From the NCBI RefSeq assembly GCF_016765635.1, contig NZ_JAESVD010000004.1:310001-374000 (forward strand): DNA of 64,000 nucleotides, in the 5' to 3' direction. Below are positions 19,542 to 28,605 of the stretch, in pieces. Source of the stretch: Shewanella schlegeliana. Its GTDB lineage: Bacteria; Pseudomonadota; Gammaproteobacteria; Enterobacterales; Shewanellaceae. Within the stretch, counting starts at the first letter, position 1; the number at the start of each line of letters is the position of its first letter. The notes under the pieces are model-generated. The model searched no databases, was not told where the DNA came from, and was given only the letters and a program-made list of their open reading frames with translations. The position numbers were made by a program, and so were the translations under genes.

Positions 19542-19559
19542 ATGACGCAAAAATGACAT
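19542..19559 (-). promoter_or_regulatory. Pho-box-like PhoB binding site upstream of pstC
   Basis: Read on the minus strand it is ATGTCAT-TTTT-GCGTCAT: two 7-bp direct repeats separated by four T. The first matches the PhoB half-site CTGTCAT in six of seven positions and the second in five. Spacing is exactly the 11-bp period expected. It sits 133 bp before the pstC start; a TATAAT hexamer directly abuts it. Confidence 0.72.
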
Positions 19560-19682
19560 TAGTGTTACAAAGGTTGACTTACTAGCTGTCAGATTTAAAT
19601 GTTGGCTATATTAGACGCAAACCCCTTATATGACCTAGCAAATCCAATCCAATTGGCATGATAAATAATGGAGTAATATCAA

Positions 19683-20183
19683 ATGTTAAGATATCTAGTT
19701 ACCTTACAGGCAAAGGACAGAGAGGGATTAGTTGAACAGATAGCCCATGCGGTCAGTCGTCACGGAGGAAATTGGTTAGATTCCGAGCTACGCCATATCG
19801 ATGGGATTTTTGCCGCGATCCTGCTCTTAGAAGTACCCGCTGCTCAGTGGGATGAGCTACTCGAGACCCTAGAGTTATTAGAGGATCTCTCGTTAACCTA
19901 CGCTAAGACCAGTAAGCTTCAAACTAAAAATAAGCATGTGAGCTATTCCTTAGTCGCTTATGACAGACCAGGGCTAGTACATGAGATATCGAATAAAATA
20001 AGCGCGCTAGGAATCAACATTGAGCATATGAGCACCCGCTATGAGAGCGCTAGCCACACTGGGATCGCACTCTTTAGAGCCGATTTTAATGTCAGCATGC
20101 AAGATAGTCAGGATGAAGAGCGGTTAACTCAAGCCCTTCACGGCATAGGTGATGATGTCGTGCTCGATAATCTATCGTCTTAA
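19683..20183 (+). CDS. Tandem ACT-domain protein, GcvR-like regulator
   Basis: A 166-residue cytoplasmic protein made of two ACT domains (about residues 1-75 and 86-160). The first begins YLVTLQAKDREGLVEQIAHAV and the second YSLVAYDRPGLVHEISNKIS; both show the DRPG/DREG turn and following helix of amino-acid-binding ACT modules. The layout and length agree with the GcvR family, in which E. coli GcvR represses the glycine cleavage operon through GcvA. No gcv genes are near here, so its target is inferred only from family. It is divergent from pstC; the gap also holds the Pho-box-like site. Confidence 0.8.
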   Translation: MLRYLVTLQAKDREGLVEQIAHAVSRHGGNWLDSELRHIDGIFAAILLLEVPAAQWDELLETLELLEDLSLTYAKTSKLQTKNKHVSYSLVAYDRPGLVHEISNKISALGINIEHMSTRYESASHTGIALFRADFNVSMQDSQDEERLTQALHGIGDDVVLDNLSS

Positions 20184-20205
20184 GTTTAATGCTAGCCAGA
20201 CTGAG

Positions 20206-20278
20206 TATTGAGTTTGGCTAGCGTTAACAGTCCTAGGCCGACGCAGGTGAGATAAGGCTAAAGTAGCCAAACTCAATA
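20206..20278. terminator. Long stem-loop between convergent genes
   Basis: Perfect 15-bp inverted repeat TATTGAGTTTGGCTA / TAGCCAAACTCAATA separated by 43 bases. It lies between the ends of the GcvR-like gene and the diguanylate cyclase gene. It has no clear T run, so it may be a stability or termination structure. Confidence 0.5.
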
Positions 20279-20315
20279 GGCTCTTTTATTCAACGGCTAT
20301 AAAAGCTTAGCCACT

Positions 20316-21056
20316 TTAACCATCAAAGACCACCGTACAGTTTCGCCCCGTTTCTTTTGCCAGATAGAGTGACCGATCGGCTTTATTGAGCAAGGTCTCA
20401 ATAGTGTCCGCTTCTCGTGGAACCAGTGATATAACCCCAACACTAACGGTATAGCCGATTTTTGAGTGTTCGTGCCTAATAACTGACTGCCTTAGTGTCA
20501 GGTACAGTCTCTGGGCGAGAGCATAGGCGGCCGCTGCCGATGTATTTGGCAGCAACAAAGCAAACTCCTCACCACCTAAACGACCAATTAGATCCGTTGT
20601 TCTACAGTTGGCTTTAATCGTTGCCGCGAAATGTCTGAGCACTAAGTCACCCGCACTGTGCCCATACCTATCGTTAACCACCTTAAACCTATCCAGATCT
20701 AACGCAATCACAGATACCACTCTTCGCTCCTGCTCGGCACGATGAATATGTTGTGCGGCATCTTGAAAAAAGGCTCTTCGATTGAGAACATCGGTCAAAG
20801 GATCAAGCGATGCCAATAACCTCATCTCTTTTTCAAGCTTATCGATGTTCATCAGCAGCCCAATAAGATGCCATGAAACTAAAGGTGTTACGGTCAAAGG
20901 GATAAGGGTTGCTAAAAAAAGAGCGATACTGGTAATGCCACTATTCTGCCTAAGATAGAACGCCAAAAAAGTGATCAAAACAGAGGTAAAAGCCGATATA
21001 GCAGTAATGAGGATGACTGTGTTTAGTCGCCCAAGGTTTTGAATAGTTTGTCTCAT
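20316..21056 (-). CDS. Membrane-bound diguanylate cyclase (GGDEF)
   Basis: A 246-residue inner-membrane enzyme making cyclic di-GMP from two GTP. Two membrane helices (about residues 13-33 and 40-65) are joined by a very short loop, so there is almost no periplasmic sensor. The GGDEF domain runs from about residue 85: DPLTDVLNRRAFF, DLDRFKVVNDRYGHSAGD, then the active-site loop GGEEF. The feedback-inhibition I-site RTTD lies exactly five residues before it, so product inhibition is expected. All key residues are present. Input signal is unknown. It stands alone. Confidence 0.93.
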   Translation of the reverse strand: MRQTIQNLGRLNTVILITAISAFTSVLITFLAFYLRQNSGITSIALFLATLIPLTVTPLVSWHLIGLLMNIDKLEKEMRLLASLDPLTDVLNRRAFFQDAAQHIHRAEQERRVVSVIALDLDRFKVVNDRYGHSAGDLVLRHFAATIKANCRTTDLIGRLGGEEFALLLPNTSAAAAYALAQRLYLTLRQSVIRHEHSKIGYTVSVGVISLVPREADTIETLLNKADRSLYLAKETGRNCTVVFDG

Positions 21057-21303
21057 TCTGTGTACTAATAACGTTTTACTGGCGACAACAGTCAGCGATA
21101 ATCGAACAAAAGAACGCTAAAAGGATAAGCGCCCATTTAAAAACATCTTTCCCCTTGAGGCCCCTCAAATAAAAGCACTCTAAATCGGTGATATAACAGT
21201 AAATAGATGAAGGGGTGCTCAGTGGCGCAGGATAATACCCCAACTCATGCCACTGTGGTATTTATAATTACTTTTCTGTTATCTATCACTCTTAAGTGTA
21301 ATG

Positions 21304-22212
21304 TCAATTTACGCTATTAAGTATCTGCTTTATTCTATTACGCAACCAAATATGACTAGGGTCTATCGAGTTTGATTTATGCCACTGCATAATAATCGGC
21401 ACAGACTTTAACTTGATTGGCGGTTCGATGATTTTTAATGAGAGTTGGTCTTGATAACGTAAAGCCAACCTAAGTGGCACATGGCCGAACAGCATAGTTT
21501 GACTCACGATCAATATATTTGCCATCAAGGAGCCAGCTTCATGGCTAATATTTCTTTGTATTTCGAACTCATCTTCACGAAACATATCCAGAGCCAACTT
21601 ACCATTTCGCCGCATACTCAACACAGATTGTGGCAATTGTTGGTATTGCTCAAGAGTTAATGATTCACCTATGGTGTGATTAGCATTTGCAGCAATTATG
21701 ACGATCCTATCTTCAAAAAGCAGCTCACTCTCAATGCTACTGTCCGCTAACATCACACTGTCAATCACTAGGTCTGTTGCTCGTGTCCGTAAGCTAGTGA
21801 TCGCTTCTTCATCGGTGCTAGCTTGCTGTTTCAAACTATAGGTCAACCCACTGTTTGCCTCAGTTGCAAATGCCGACAGTAACGTAGAGTTATACTCCTC
21901 AGGGCTGCTTAAGGTAAAGTGTACCTTAGATGAATGAGGCTCAAACTCTCCGTACGACCTAATCACTTTTTCTATAGATAAAAATTCTAAGCGTATATTT
22001 CGATAGAACGCTTTTGCCGCTGCTGTAGACTGGATCTGCCCGCCCCCTCGAACAAAGAACTCTTTATCTAATGATGTTTGTAGTCTCTTCATGGCAATAC
22101 TTACCGCAGGCGGGGAGATCTCTAGCGCTTCACTCGCCTTCACATAGCTACCCGTTTCCATCACCTTAGAAAAGATTTTAAGTAGATTGAGATCAAACTT
22201 ATCGAATGACAT
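21304..22212 (-). CDS. LysR-type transcriptional regulator
   Basis: A 302-residue DNA-binding regulator. The N-terminal winged helix-turn-helix is FDLNLLKIFSKVMETGSYVK followed by ALEISPPAVSIAMKRLQ, and the C-terminal two-lobed effector domain covers about residues 90-300. The helix and linker resemble the LeuO/NodD-like subgroup (DLNLL start). The ATG at 22212 is preceded by GGGAGG; an in-frame ATG four codons earlier would overlap that site. It is divergent from the lipoprotein gene at 22328 with a perfect palindrome between them, so it probably controls that gene and itself. The effector is unknown. Confidence 0.9.
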   Translation of the reverse strand: MSFDKFDLNLLKIFSKVMETGSYVKASEALEISPPAVSIAMKRLQTSLDKEFFVRGGGQIQSTAAAKAFYRNIRLEFLSIEKVIRSYGEFEPHSSKVHFTLSSPEEYNSTLLSAFATEANSGLTYSLKQQASTDEEAITSLRTRATDLVIDSVMLADSSIESELLFEDRIVIIAANANHTIGESLTLEQYQQLPQSVLSMRRNGKLALDMFREDEFEIQRNISHEAGSLMANILIVSQTMLFGHVPLRLALRYQDQLSLKIIEPPIKLKSVPIIMQWHKSNSIDPSHIWLRNRIKQILNSVN

Positions 22213-22234
22213 AACACCTCCCAAGATAAACAGC

Positions 22235-22253
22235 GCTTATCTACGAGATAAGC
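22235..22253. promoter_or_regulatory. Palindromic operator candidate for the LysR regulator
   Basis: GCTTATCT-ACG-AGATAAGC, a perfect 8-bp inverted repeat with a 3-bp centre. It contains the T-N11-A core of LysR-family sites. It lies in the 115-bp divergent gap, 23 bp from the regulator start and 75 bp before the lipoprotein gene. Confidence 0.6.
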
Positions 22254-22327
22254 TTTAGTCAATTTAGTTTATCTCCCTCTCAATGTAAATTAGTGCTATT
22301 ACTTTAATTCGCTAAAAGGCTTTCTCT

Positions 22328-23038
22328 ATGAAACTTAACCACATCTCTTTAATTCTTTTTCTGTCATTAGGTGTCTCAGCCTGTAATAGTGACAGTAAAA
22401 TCGATAACCCACCACCAGTAGCGAACCTGCCCGACCGCAGCGTCCCCGCACCTGAAAAGCCACCTGTTCTACCCGATAATGGCTTGCCAATTGAGGATCC
22501 ATGTACTTATGGCTGTGGCGGAGACACACCTCCTCACGAGGAAGATACGCCAATAACGCCTATTCCCGATGTGCCACAAGTGGCTAACGTGAATATCTCA
22601 GCCCATGAGATCCATAAGCAAACAGATACAATTGACATGCACCATGTCATCACTGGTAAGGCAGAAGAGCAGTCACGCCTAATACCCTACCCAAGCGTGC
22701 GATACTATGTAACGCATAGTGACGATGTCACCGTACTAGATATGCAACCAACTGTCGGCTGGGTCAATATCTACACTATCTGGAATCACCCAGAAGGTGA
22801 ACGCAAGTGTAGGTTAAACGTTTATCCTGACACTACGGTTAGATCAAGCTGCACTGGAGATAACACTTGGTTTGGCAGTGTTGCCGCAGCCGTTAAATAT
22901 CATGCTGGCGGCTTAACTCTGGATATGAACTTCTTCGATGGCAACCAGCGGGTCAACTATGCATGGCGCATTGCAGAGAACTCAAACCAGCAGCCGCTGT
23001 TCGAACACAGCACTGCTATATATGTCGAACACAAATAA
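22328..23038 (+). CDS. Proline-rich lipoprotein, function unknown
   Basis: A 236-residue protein I do not recognise. The signal peptide ends in a lipobox (GVSAC, Cys-19). Residues 20-90 are a Pro/Asp/Glu-rich linker, with a Cys pair in DPCTYGCGG. From about residue 92 there is a compact beta-rich domain with aromatic residues and a second Cys pair (about residues 160 and 170). Export to the outer membrane is likely, with the linker holding the domain away from the lipid. The adjacent divergent LysR gene and shared operator-like palindrome suggest regulated expression. Confidence 0.7.
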   Translation: MKLNHISLILFLSLGVSACNSDSKIDNPPPVANLPDRSVPAPEKPPVLPDNGLPIEDPCTYGCGGDTPPHEEDTPITPIPDVPQVANVNISAHEIHKQTDTIDMHHVITGKAEEQSRLIPYPSVRYYVTHSDDVTVLDMQPTVGWVNIYTIWNHPEGERKCRLNVYPDTTVRSSCTGDNTWFGSVAAAVKYHAGGLTLDMNFFDGNQRVNYAWRIAENSNQQPLFEHSTAIYVEHK

Positions 23039-23086
23039 TGCTTTGAGTGATGAGCTAGACTGTCTCAGAAATGGACAAAAGCAACT

Positions 23087-23191
23087 CACTACGAAGGACA
23101 CTGAGGGCACGAAGAAAAGCAACAGCTCAAGCCAGTTAAGGAGTTTATCCTTACCTTGGTGTTCTTCGTGGCAGTGCAGCGCTTCGTGGTG
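23087..23191. repeat. Imperfect 105-bp hairpin repeat
   Basis: Arms of about 30 bp. The outer ends are CACTACGAAG / CTTCGTGGTG (9 of 10 pairs) and the inner ends GCACGAAGAA / TTCTTCGTGGC. The GAAG-GACAC and CTTCGTG words recur within each arm. It looks like a non-coding palindromic repeat unit. Confidence 0.55.
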
Positions 23192-23416
23192 AGATTAGTA
23201 TTGTTAAAGAGTTATACTTAAGCCAAAAGACCAAGCTCCCATAATCAATAACATATGGAGTTCCCTTTGCCTTTTGATTATCTGAGTCATGACTATCATC
23301 ATTTACTTTGCAACATTTCAATCAAGCATTCCTGCATTAGCAATCGAAAAAACCACTCCAAAGCTGGTTTAACAATCTGGTAGACTAGTGCAAACACCGA
23401 TAAAAAATGAAATGTC

Positions 23417-24235
23417 ATGCTTGGAACCTTAAGAAAAATGCGCAGCTACTTGGATGAAAACCAAGTGGTGCAATACCAACTACCCGTTGGCGAAGAACTA
23501 CTGGATCTCAACCCACTCATTGGCCACCAAATTTCGCTCACCCATACTGGAAAAATCTTCTGTTGTAGCTGTGGTAAGAAAACCAAGAAAAGCTACTCTC
23601 AGGGCCACTGCTACGTATGTATGCAAAAACTGGCGAGCTGCGATATGTGTATCATGAAGCCGGAGACCTGCCACTACGCCGCTGGTACTTGCCGTGAGCC
23701 CTCTTGGGGTGAAGCAAACTGCTTCGTGCCACATTATGTCTACCTGTCAAATACCTCTGGAGTTAAAGTGGGCATTACACGCCATACGCAGCTACCGACT
23801 CGTTGGATAGATCAGGGCGCGACTCAAGGCCTGCCAATTTTTAAGGTTGAAACCCGCCTACTTTCAGGCCTAGTGGAAACTGAGTTGGCAAAAATGATTG
23901 CCGACAAGACTAACTGGCGCACTATGCTTAAAGGCAACGCTGAAGAGCTGGATCTTAAACTGCAGGCTGAAACGCTCATTCCGCAGATAGCTGAACGCTT
24001 AAAAGAGATCACCGCCGAACACGGTGAATTTGCAATATCACAGCTCGATGAGTCGATTCAAACCATCAACTATCCAGTGAGTGAGTTTCCAACCAAGATA
24101 AGCTCGCACAACTTTGACAAAAACCCTGAGGTCTCGGGTATTTTAAAGGGTATAAAAGGCCAGTACCTGATCTTCGATACAGGAGTAATTAATGTGCGTA
24201 AATTTGGCTCTTATGAAGTGAGTGTCAGTTATTAG
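23417..24235 (+). CDS. DUF2797 family protein
   Basis: A 272-residue cytoplasmic protein. Its N-terminal half is rich in paired cysteines (FCCSCGKKTKK, CYVCMQKLASCDMC), suggesting one or two zinc sites. VYLSNTSGVKVGITRHTQLPTRWIDQGA follows near residue 115, which resembles the GIY-YIG-like fold proposed for DUF2797. The catalytic role is unknown. The start is uncertain because no good ribosome site precedes any of the clustered ATGs at 23407, 23412 and 23417. The upstream 378-bp gap holds the hairpin repeat. Confidence 0.85.
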   Translation: MLGTLRKMRSYLDENQVVQYQLPVGEELLDLNPLIGHQISLTHTGKIFCCSCGKKTKKSYSQGHCYVCMQKLASCDMCIMKPETCHYAAGTCREPSWGEANCFVPHYVYLSNTSGVKVGITRHTQLPTRWIDQGATQGLPIFKVETRLLSGLVETELAKMIADKTNWRTMLKGNAEELDLKLQAETLIPQIAERLKEITAEHGEFAISQLDESIQTINYPVSEFPTKISSHNFDKNPEVSGILKGIKGQYLIFDTGVINVRKFGSYEVSVSY

Positions 24236-24324
24236 CCCTTTTTTAAGATAAAGGCTAGCTTAAAGCTGAAGCTCAGCCGGAATACTATTATTAACTCCAT
24301 GACTTTTAACACATAGTGTTAACT

Positions 24325-24365
24325 AAAAGGCCCTGCAATTAGTGATAAATAATTGCAGGGCCTTT
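24325..24365. terminator. Bidirectional terminator between convergent genes
   Basis: AAAAGGCCCTGCAATTA / AATTGCAGGGCCTTT with a short loop; A and T runs flank the stem on both strands. It serves both DUF2797 and the exported protein gene ending at 24407. Confidence 0.9.
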
Positions 24366-24406
24366 CTCTTTCTATATCAAAATGAGGGGTGATATAAACA
24401 TACGAT

Positions 24407-24826
24407 TTAACCGTCGTTGCTGGTTTTTCCCATTATCTTTAACTTCCCTTTCTTAGTCGCACCAACCACTCCTAATGTCTGACTGCCGACACTATCGTAG
24501 GTCAATTCAATGGATTTTAAATCACCATCGGGGACGCTAATGCTGCGGCTCGATAAGCCCTTAGTCAATACGCCTAAGTTGTCGACCTCTTTCCTATTAC
24601 CATCTGCCATAATTAATATGATTTTATGCATATTAACTGTGCCTTGAACGCATTTAAGCTTTACATGACTAACCTGTTTTTCAGCTTTTTTAGGCGTAAC
24701 AGTGTCGGTTTCCGTTTTGTAGTTAACCGTTTTCTCACTGATCTGAATCCAATCACTTGCCTGTACCGCTGACGAGCCCAAGATGATGAGAGCCAATGCT
24801 GCGACATTAACGAGTCGTAAAATCAT
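24407..24826 (-). CDS. Small exported protein, possibly DUF2541-like
   Basis: A 139-residue protein with a signal peptide (cleavage probably after VQA near residue 23). The mature domain is basic and beta-rich, with one Cys in VKLKCVQGTV and the ending GKLKIMGKTS. The layout, basic beta sandwich plus a final KIMG strand, is reminiscent of DUF2541 proteins such as YaaI, but the similarity is weak and I am unsure. Periplasmic location is likely. Function unknown. Confidence 0.6.
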   Translation of the reverse strand: MILRLVNVAALALIILGSSAVQASDWIQISEKTVNYKTETDTVTPKKAEKQVSHVKLKCVQGTVNMHKIILIMADGNRKEVDNLGVLTKGLSSRSISVPDGDLKSIELTYDSVGSQTLGVVGATKKGKLKIMGKTSNDG

Positions 24827-24913
24827 TTACTATCCTTATGAACCTAGAATGGTACCAATACGTATCCGGTGGCAATATTGAGAAATATCCGCCTATTCCA
24901 GTTTACTTTAACA

Positions 24914-25486
24914 TTAAATCGCTGGGACTGGCTTGAGCATAGCGGATAGCAAACGCTCAAAACGTTGTTCTCTCTTCTCAGGGCTATTATCTAGATCCGT
25001 AAAGCCTTGAGCAAGAACGCGCCACACAGGCATAGGATTATGGGGAGAAAACAGCGCCACTAATACAGAGCCCTTTTCATAGTGCTTATCTATGCCTTCG
25101 GTCGACAAACCTGCGACTAAACCCGCTCTTTTCAAGATCTCTTTATCACTCATCTCAGATTCAAGCGCCACACCAAAACCAACTAACACACTCGGTTTCT
25201 CATTGGCAGTAGCTAAATGATAGCCCTTTGCCTGCATAACCTGAGCAATCGCTGCTTGCATATGCTTGATCACCGCTTGGCTATCGACTTCATCACTAGC
25301 GTGAACCGCAAACATATTAGGGTGCCAGGCAAAGGCTTTTGTGGAGTGGCTAAGCAGTTCAAGATCGCCTGTCGTCACCATAGTCGTACGTGTCGAGGCC
25401 ATCTCAGCTTCAGCACTATCGGTTGTACTGCAGCCAGCCATTAGCGTTAGCCCTGTTAGTAGCAATAACACATATTTTTTAATCAT
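24914..25486 (-). CDS. DUF4136-like lipoprotein
   Basis: A 190-residue lipoprotein with signal peptide and lipobox MAGCS (Cys about residue 19). The mature part fits the DUF4136 pattern of small outer-membrane lipoproteins: a TFAWHP-like strand (KAFAWHPNMFAV), an AI-x-x-VMQAKGYH helix-turn, then PSVLVGFGVALES. The ending (PVWRVLAQGFTDLDNSPEKREQR) also matches. Role unknown. The ATG at 25486 gives a proper signal peptide; an upstream in-frame start would add eleven charged residues. Confidence 0.75.
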   Translation of the reverse strand: MIKKYVLLLLTGLTLMAGCSTTDSAEAEMASTRTTMVTTGDLELLSHSTKAFAWHPNMFAVHASDEVDSQAVIKHMQAAIAQVMQAKGYHLATANEKPSVLVGFGVALESEMSDKEILKRAGLVAGLSTEGIDKHYEKGSVLVALFSPHNPMPVWRVLAQGFTDLDNSPEKREQRFERLLSAMLKPVPAI

Positions 25487-25625
25487 AGGTTGAAAATCCC
25501 TCTTATTATCCAGCTCCAACGTAGCACTTAAAACATTAACCTAACCTGACTCACTGTGTGCTGTCGACCGTTTAGGTTAATTTATCTTGTTATGGATAGT
25601 TAGTAGATTTTTACTCCAAAATAAA

Positions 25626-25653
25626 AAGCCGACTCTTTCGGAGTCGGCTTTAG
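25626..25653 (-). terminator. Terminator after the collagenase gene
   Basis: AAAGCCGACTC / GAGTCGGCTTT stem with a TTTCG-type loop. It lies about 40 bp past the collagenase stop, before the DUF4136-like gene. Confidence 0.88.
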
Positions 25654-25692
25654 TTGCTAATAATCAAACGATTGTTCGTATATCGTCGCTGC

Positions 25693-28605
25693 TTACTTAA
25701 TGTTGACCACTAAGCTTGCACCTTCACTCGAGGGGGCACCATCGGCACTGATGTAGTACCAACCTTCCGCTGGAGAGGCAATGATTAGACTCTCTACGTT
25801 ACCGCTACTCTCAGATTTCACCTCGTACGAGTCAACTCCAGCCCATGTTTGGCTATTGCCATAAAGGTTCACATCGCCGCTGCCATGACCACTGGCTACG
25901 CTAATCTCTTCAGTACCCGCCGGAACATAGAAGTAGTAGCTTGAGTGACCGTCTGCAATACAGACGGCTTCACCGAACTCGACACCACCATAGCTATAAG
26001 GAGATTGTGTCGCACACGCATCTTCTACTGCAACCGGAGCCGTACCAGTATCAGCACCATCAGTTAAGCTCACACTTAAACTAACCCCTTCATACTCAGC
26101 AGTTGCCACAAGGCTAATGTATACCCAACCTTGGTTAGCGATAACGTTTAGCTGTTCGTCATTACCTGCTGCTGTCGCTTTAGCGGTATAAGCCGATGGC
26201 TTGGCCCAAATTTCTTGGTTGAAGAACAGGTCAACATCACCTTCACCACCTGATGTCGTGATATAAAGCGGCGTGTTATCTTCTTCAATATAGGTGTAGA
26301 AGTAATTGATATCGGTTCCTGCAACACACTCAACTTTATCGTGAGTTAACTTACCGTCGGTAATCGTTACCGCGCCGCAATGCTCGACAGGAGCTACAGG
26401 GCCATCGGTATCGGCATTATCACCTACGCCATCACCATCAGAATCGGCCCACTCACTCGGATCGGTTGGGAACACATCGCCATTGTCACCCACACCATCG
26501 CCGTCGGTATCGACAGTCTCATTGGCATCATTTGGGAACGCATCGGCGTTATCACCGACTCCATCACCGTCAGTGTCACGCGTCTCTGTTGGATCATGTG
26601 GGAACGCATCTTGGCTATCGACAACGCCATCTCCATCAGAATCAACGGGGGGTAAAATACCGCTAGCAATCGAGTCATCGTTACTGGTCACTGTCGCCAG
26701 CCAAGTGTTCCACTCACTGTTATAGTTTTGACCAATGGTATTATCGATATAGGCTAACCAGCCATCAGCATCGCCACCGCGAGCCAGCACTAATAACGCA
26801 TCGACATCACTTCTGTGCTTCTCAAACAGGAAGCGAACCGCTAAATAACCCCAGCTATAGACTCGATCTGAACCACTGTCATAGGTATTAGAGAGAATTT
26901 CACTTAAGCTATAAGCTTGTGAGCGCCCCATATCGATAGCACCGTCATTACGGTTTTGCTTCGAGATATATTCGGCTAGACCTTCTGTCCACCATACCGA
27001 CTTGCCAGTATCAATATCGAAATAATTAAACGCACCATAAAGATTAAAACGACCATCGAGGTAATGCACATACTCATGCTTTAAGTTCCATACCAAGATC
27101 TCATCGGTCCAAGTAGCTTCATGGGCGATAAAGCGTGCCTGATTGCCCTCTTGTGATGGCGTGCCTTCAAGGTACATGCCGCCATTATTGGTATTGATCC
27201 CAAAAATCACGCTAGCGTACTGGGCATAATCGTCGTAGCTGTCGAAGATGTTCACTTCAAGACTTTCATTCAAGTCATCAGCTACTGGCTGATAACCCGT
27301 AGCAAGCACATCATGGAACAGTACCTCTTCACCGCCCATAAGATCACAAGACGCCTGGAGCTCATCGTTAGTTAACTGTTGGGCGCGAATGTAGATGGTA
27401 TCGCTACAGCTATAGTTGATGGGTAGCGCCGTTTGCTCAAGCTCCTCTTCCCAACCACAAATGCCGAACAGTTCACACTCACCCGGGTTGTAATAATCTA
27501 GGTAGCCAGCACCGTCAGCCCACTCAGCAGACATGCGCTCAAACTTGCTCATATAGAGTTCAACGCCGTCATTAAGGCGTGTTTTCAAGCTTTGCGGTAG
27601 ATCCCAGTATGCTTGATACTCGTAGAAGCGACCAAACTCATGAAAGGCATCGGTGGACTCATATTGATAGTCAGAGTTAATAATATAATCAGCAGTGGCA
27701 ATGTTCAGTAGCGCATCGATCAGCTCACCATGCTCCATAGCTTTGCTGTTGTAATCTTCAGCCCAACTACCGTAGTAAAGTGTGGTTAGCGCACTAGTCA
27801 TCGCGGCGCGATGGCGATTACTCGCTAAAAAGTCTGCATTAAACATCTGCAAGTAATCGGTGATCACTGGCACGCTTTCAAGAATATGATCGGCGCTCGC
27901 CCATGATGTGAAGAACTCCATCAGGGTATCACCTGCAGAATGAGTGATTTCAAATAGCTTTGGGTTCTTCGAATACTCAACTAACGCACCATAAACGGCA
28001 TCCGCGGCTTGGGTATCGCTATAAGTTAAATCATCATTGTAAAACTCAATGTAAAATGCGCCGCGCAGGAAGTAGAACAAGTTACGCATTTCGTAACCTG
28101 TGCTGCTGTCATAAGTTGCTGCGATGGCCGCTGCTCGATTAGCAACCGCAACCACATTCTCTGTCTGATAGGCGGCAACCGAAACGGCATCATTTCTAGA
28201 GTACAACTCAGAAATACATGAGATCTCAGCTTGTCTAACGGCATCAAACAAGGCTTCACCGCTTAGGCTAGCTAACTCACTGCTACACATGTTTTCTTCG
28301 GCCTCAGCGGCGGGACCGGATGCGCCCGTCGGCCCTTCAATCTTTTTTTCAGCCTTCCCCTTGGTAGGATGCTGGCGTTGATTTTTTTCTGTCCCTTTCT
28401 GCTGCCCAGGAATATTGGCGCCTTTTTCAAAGCGGCTCTTCAACTCTTTACCATGAGCCGCTTTAGATGATTCTTTGGCCGTTGGTGCTGGCTCAGAGGT
28501 CGCCAATACGGCGCCTGGAAAGAGGACTGCCGAACAGGCAAGCGCTAAAGCATGAACTTTAAACTTACCTCGTTGAGTTTGTGGCTTAGATGATTCTGTT
28601 GACAT
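25693..28605 (-). CDS. Secreted M9-family collagenase-like metalloprotease
   Basis: A 970-residue secreted zinc protease. A long signal peptide (about residues 1-36) is followed by a Lys/Glu-rich low-complexity spacer to about residue 100, then the helical activator domain of M9 collagenases. The catalytic site is HEYVHYLDGRF near residue 510, with the third ligand Glu in WWTEGLAEY about 30 residues later. Near residues 650-720 are several DSDGDGVVDSQDAFP-type calcium-binding thrombospondin type 3 repeats. Two PPC (pre-peptidase C-terminal) domains end the protein, a layout shared with Vibrio collagenases. The ATG at 28605 has GGAG seven bases upstream. It probably supports use of collagen-like protein outside the cell. 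Confidence 0.92.
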   Translation of the reverse strand: MSTESSKPQTQRGKFKVHALALACSAVLFPGAVLATSEPAPTAKESSKAAHGKELKSRFEKGANIPGQQKGTEKNQRQHPTKGKAEKKIEGPTGASGPAAEAEENMCSSELASLSGEALFDAVRQAEISCISELYSRNDAVSVAAYQTENVVAVANRAAAIAATYDSSTGYEMRNLFYFLRGAFYIEFYNDDLTYSDTQAADAVYGALVEYSKNPKLFEITHSAGDTLMEFFTSWASADHILESVPVITDYLQMFNADFLASNRHRAAMTSALTTLYYGSWAEDYNSKAMEHGELIDALLNIATADYIINSDYQYESTDAFHEFGRFYEYQAYWDLPQSLKTRLNDGVELYMSKFERMSAEWADGAGYLDYYNPGECELFGICGWEEELEQTALPINYSCSDTIYIRAQQLTNDELQASCDLMGGEEVLFHDVLATGYQPVADDLNESLEVNIFDSYDDYAQYASVIFGINTNNGGMYLEGTPSQEGNQARFIAHEATWTDEILVWNLKHEYVHYLDGRFNLYGAFNYFDIDTGKSVWWTEGLAEYISKQNRNDGAIDMGRSQAYSLSEILSNTYDSGSDRVYSWGYLAVRFLFEKHRSDVDALLVLARGGDADGWLAYIDNTIGQNYNSEWNTWLATVTSNDDSIASGILPPVDSDGDGVVDSQDAFPHDPTETRDTDGDGVGDNADAFPNDANETVDTDGDGVGDNGDVFPTDPSEWADSDGDGVGDNADTDGPVAPVEHCGAVTITDGKLTHDKVECVAGTDINYFYTYIEEDNTPLYITTSGGEGDVDLFFNQEIWAKPSAYTAKATAAGNDEQLNVIANQGWVYISLVATAEYEGVSLSVSLTDGADTGTAPVAVEDACATQSPYSYGGVEFGEAVCIADGHSSYYFYVPAGTEEISVASGHGSGDVNLYGNSQTWAGVDSYEVKSESSGNVESLIIASPAEGWYYISADGAPSSEGASLVVNIK

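Noticed and set aside
26380..26725. Open frames opposite the collagenase calcium repeats
   Set aside because: They are antisense shadows of a repetitive Asp-rich coding region, Arg/His/Ile-rich, without ribosome sites.
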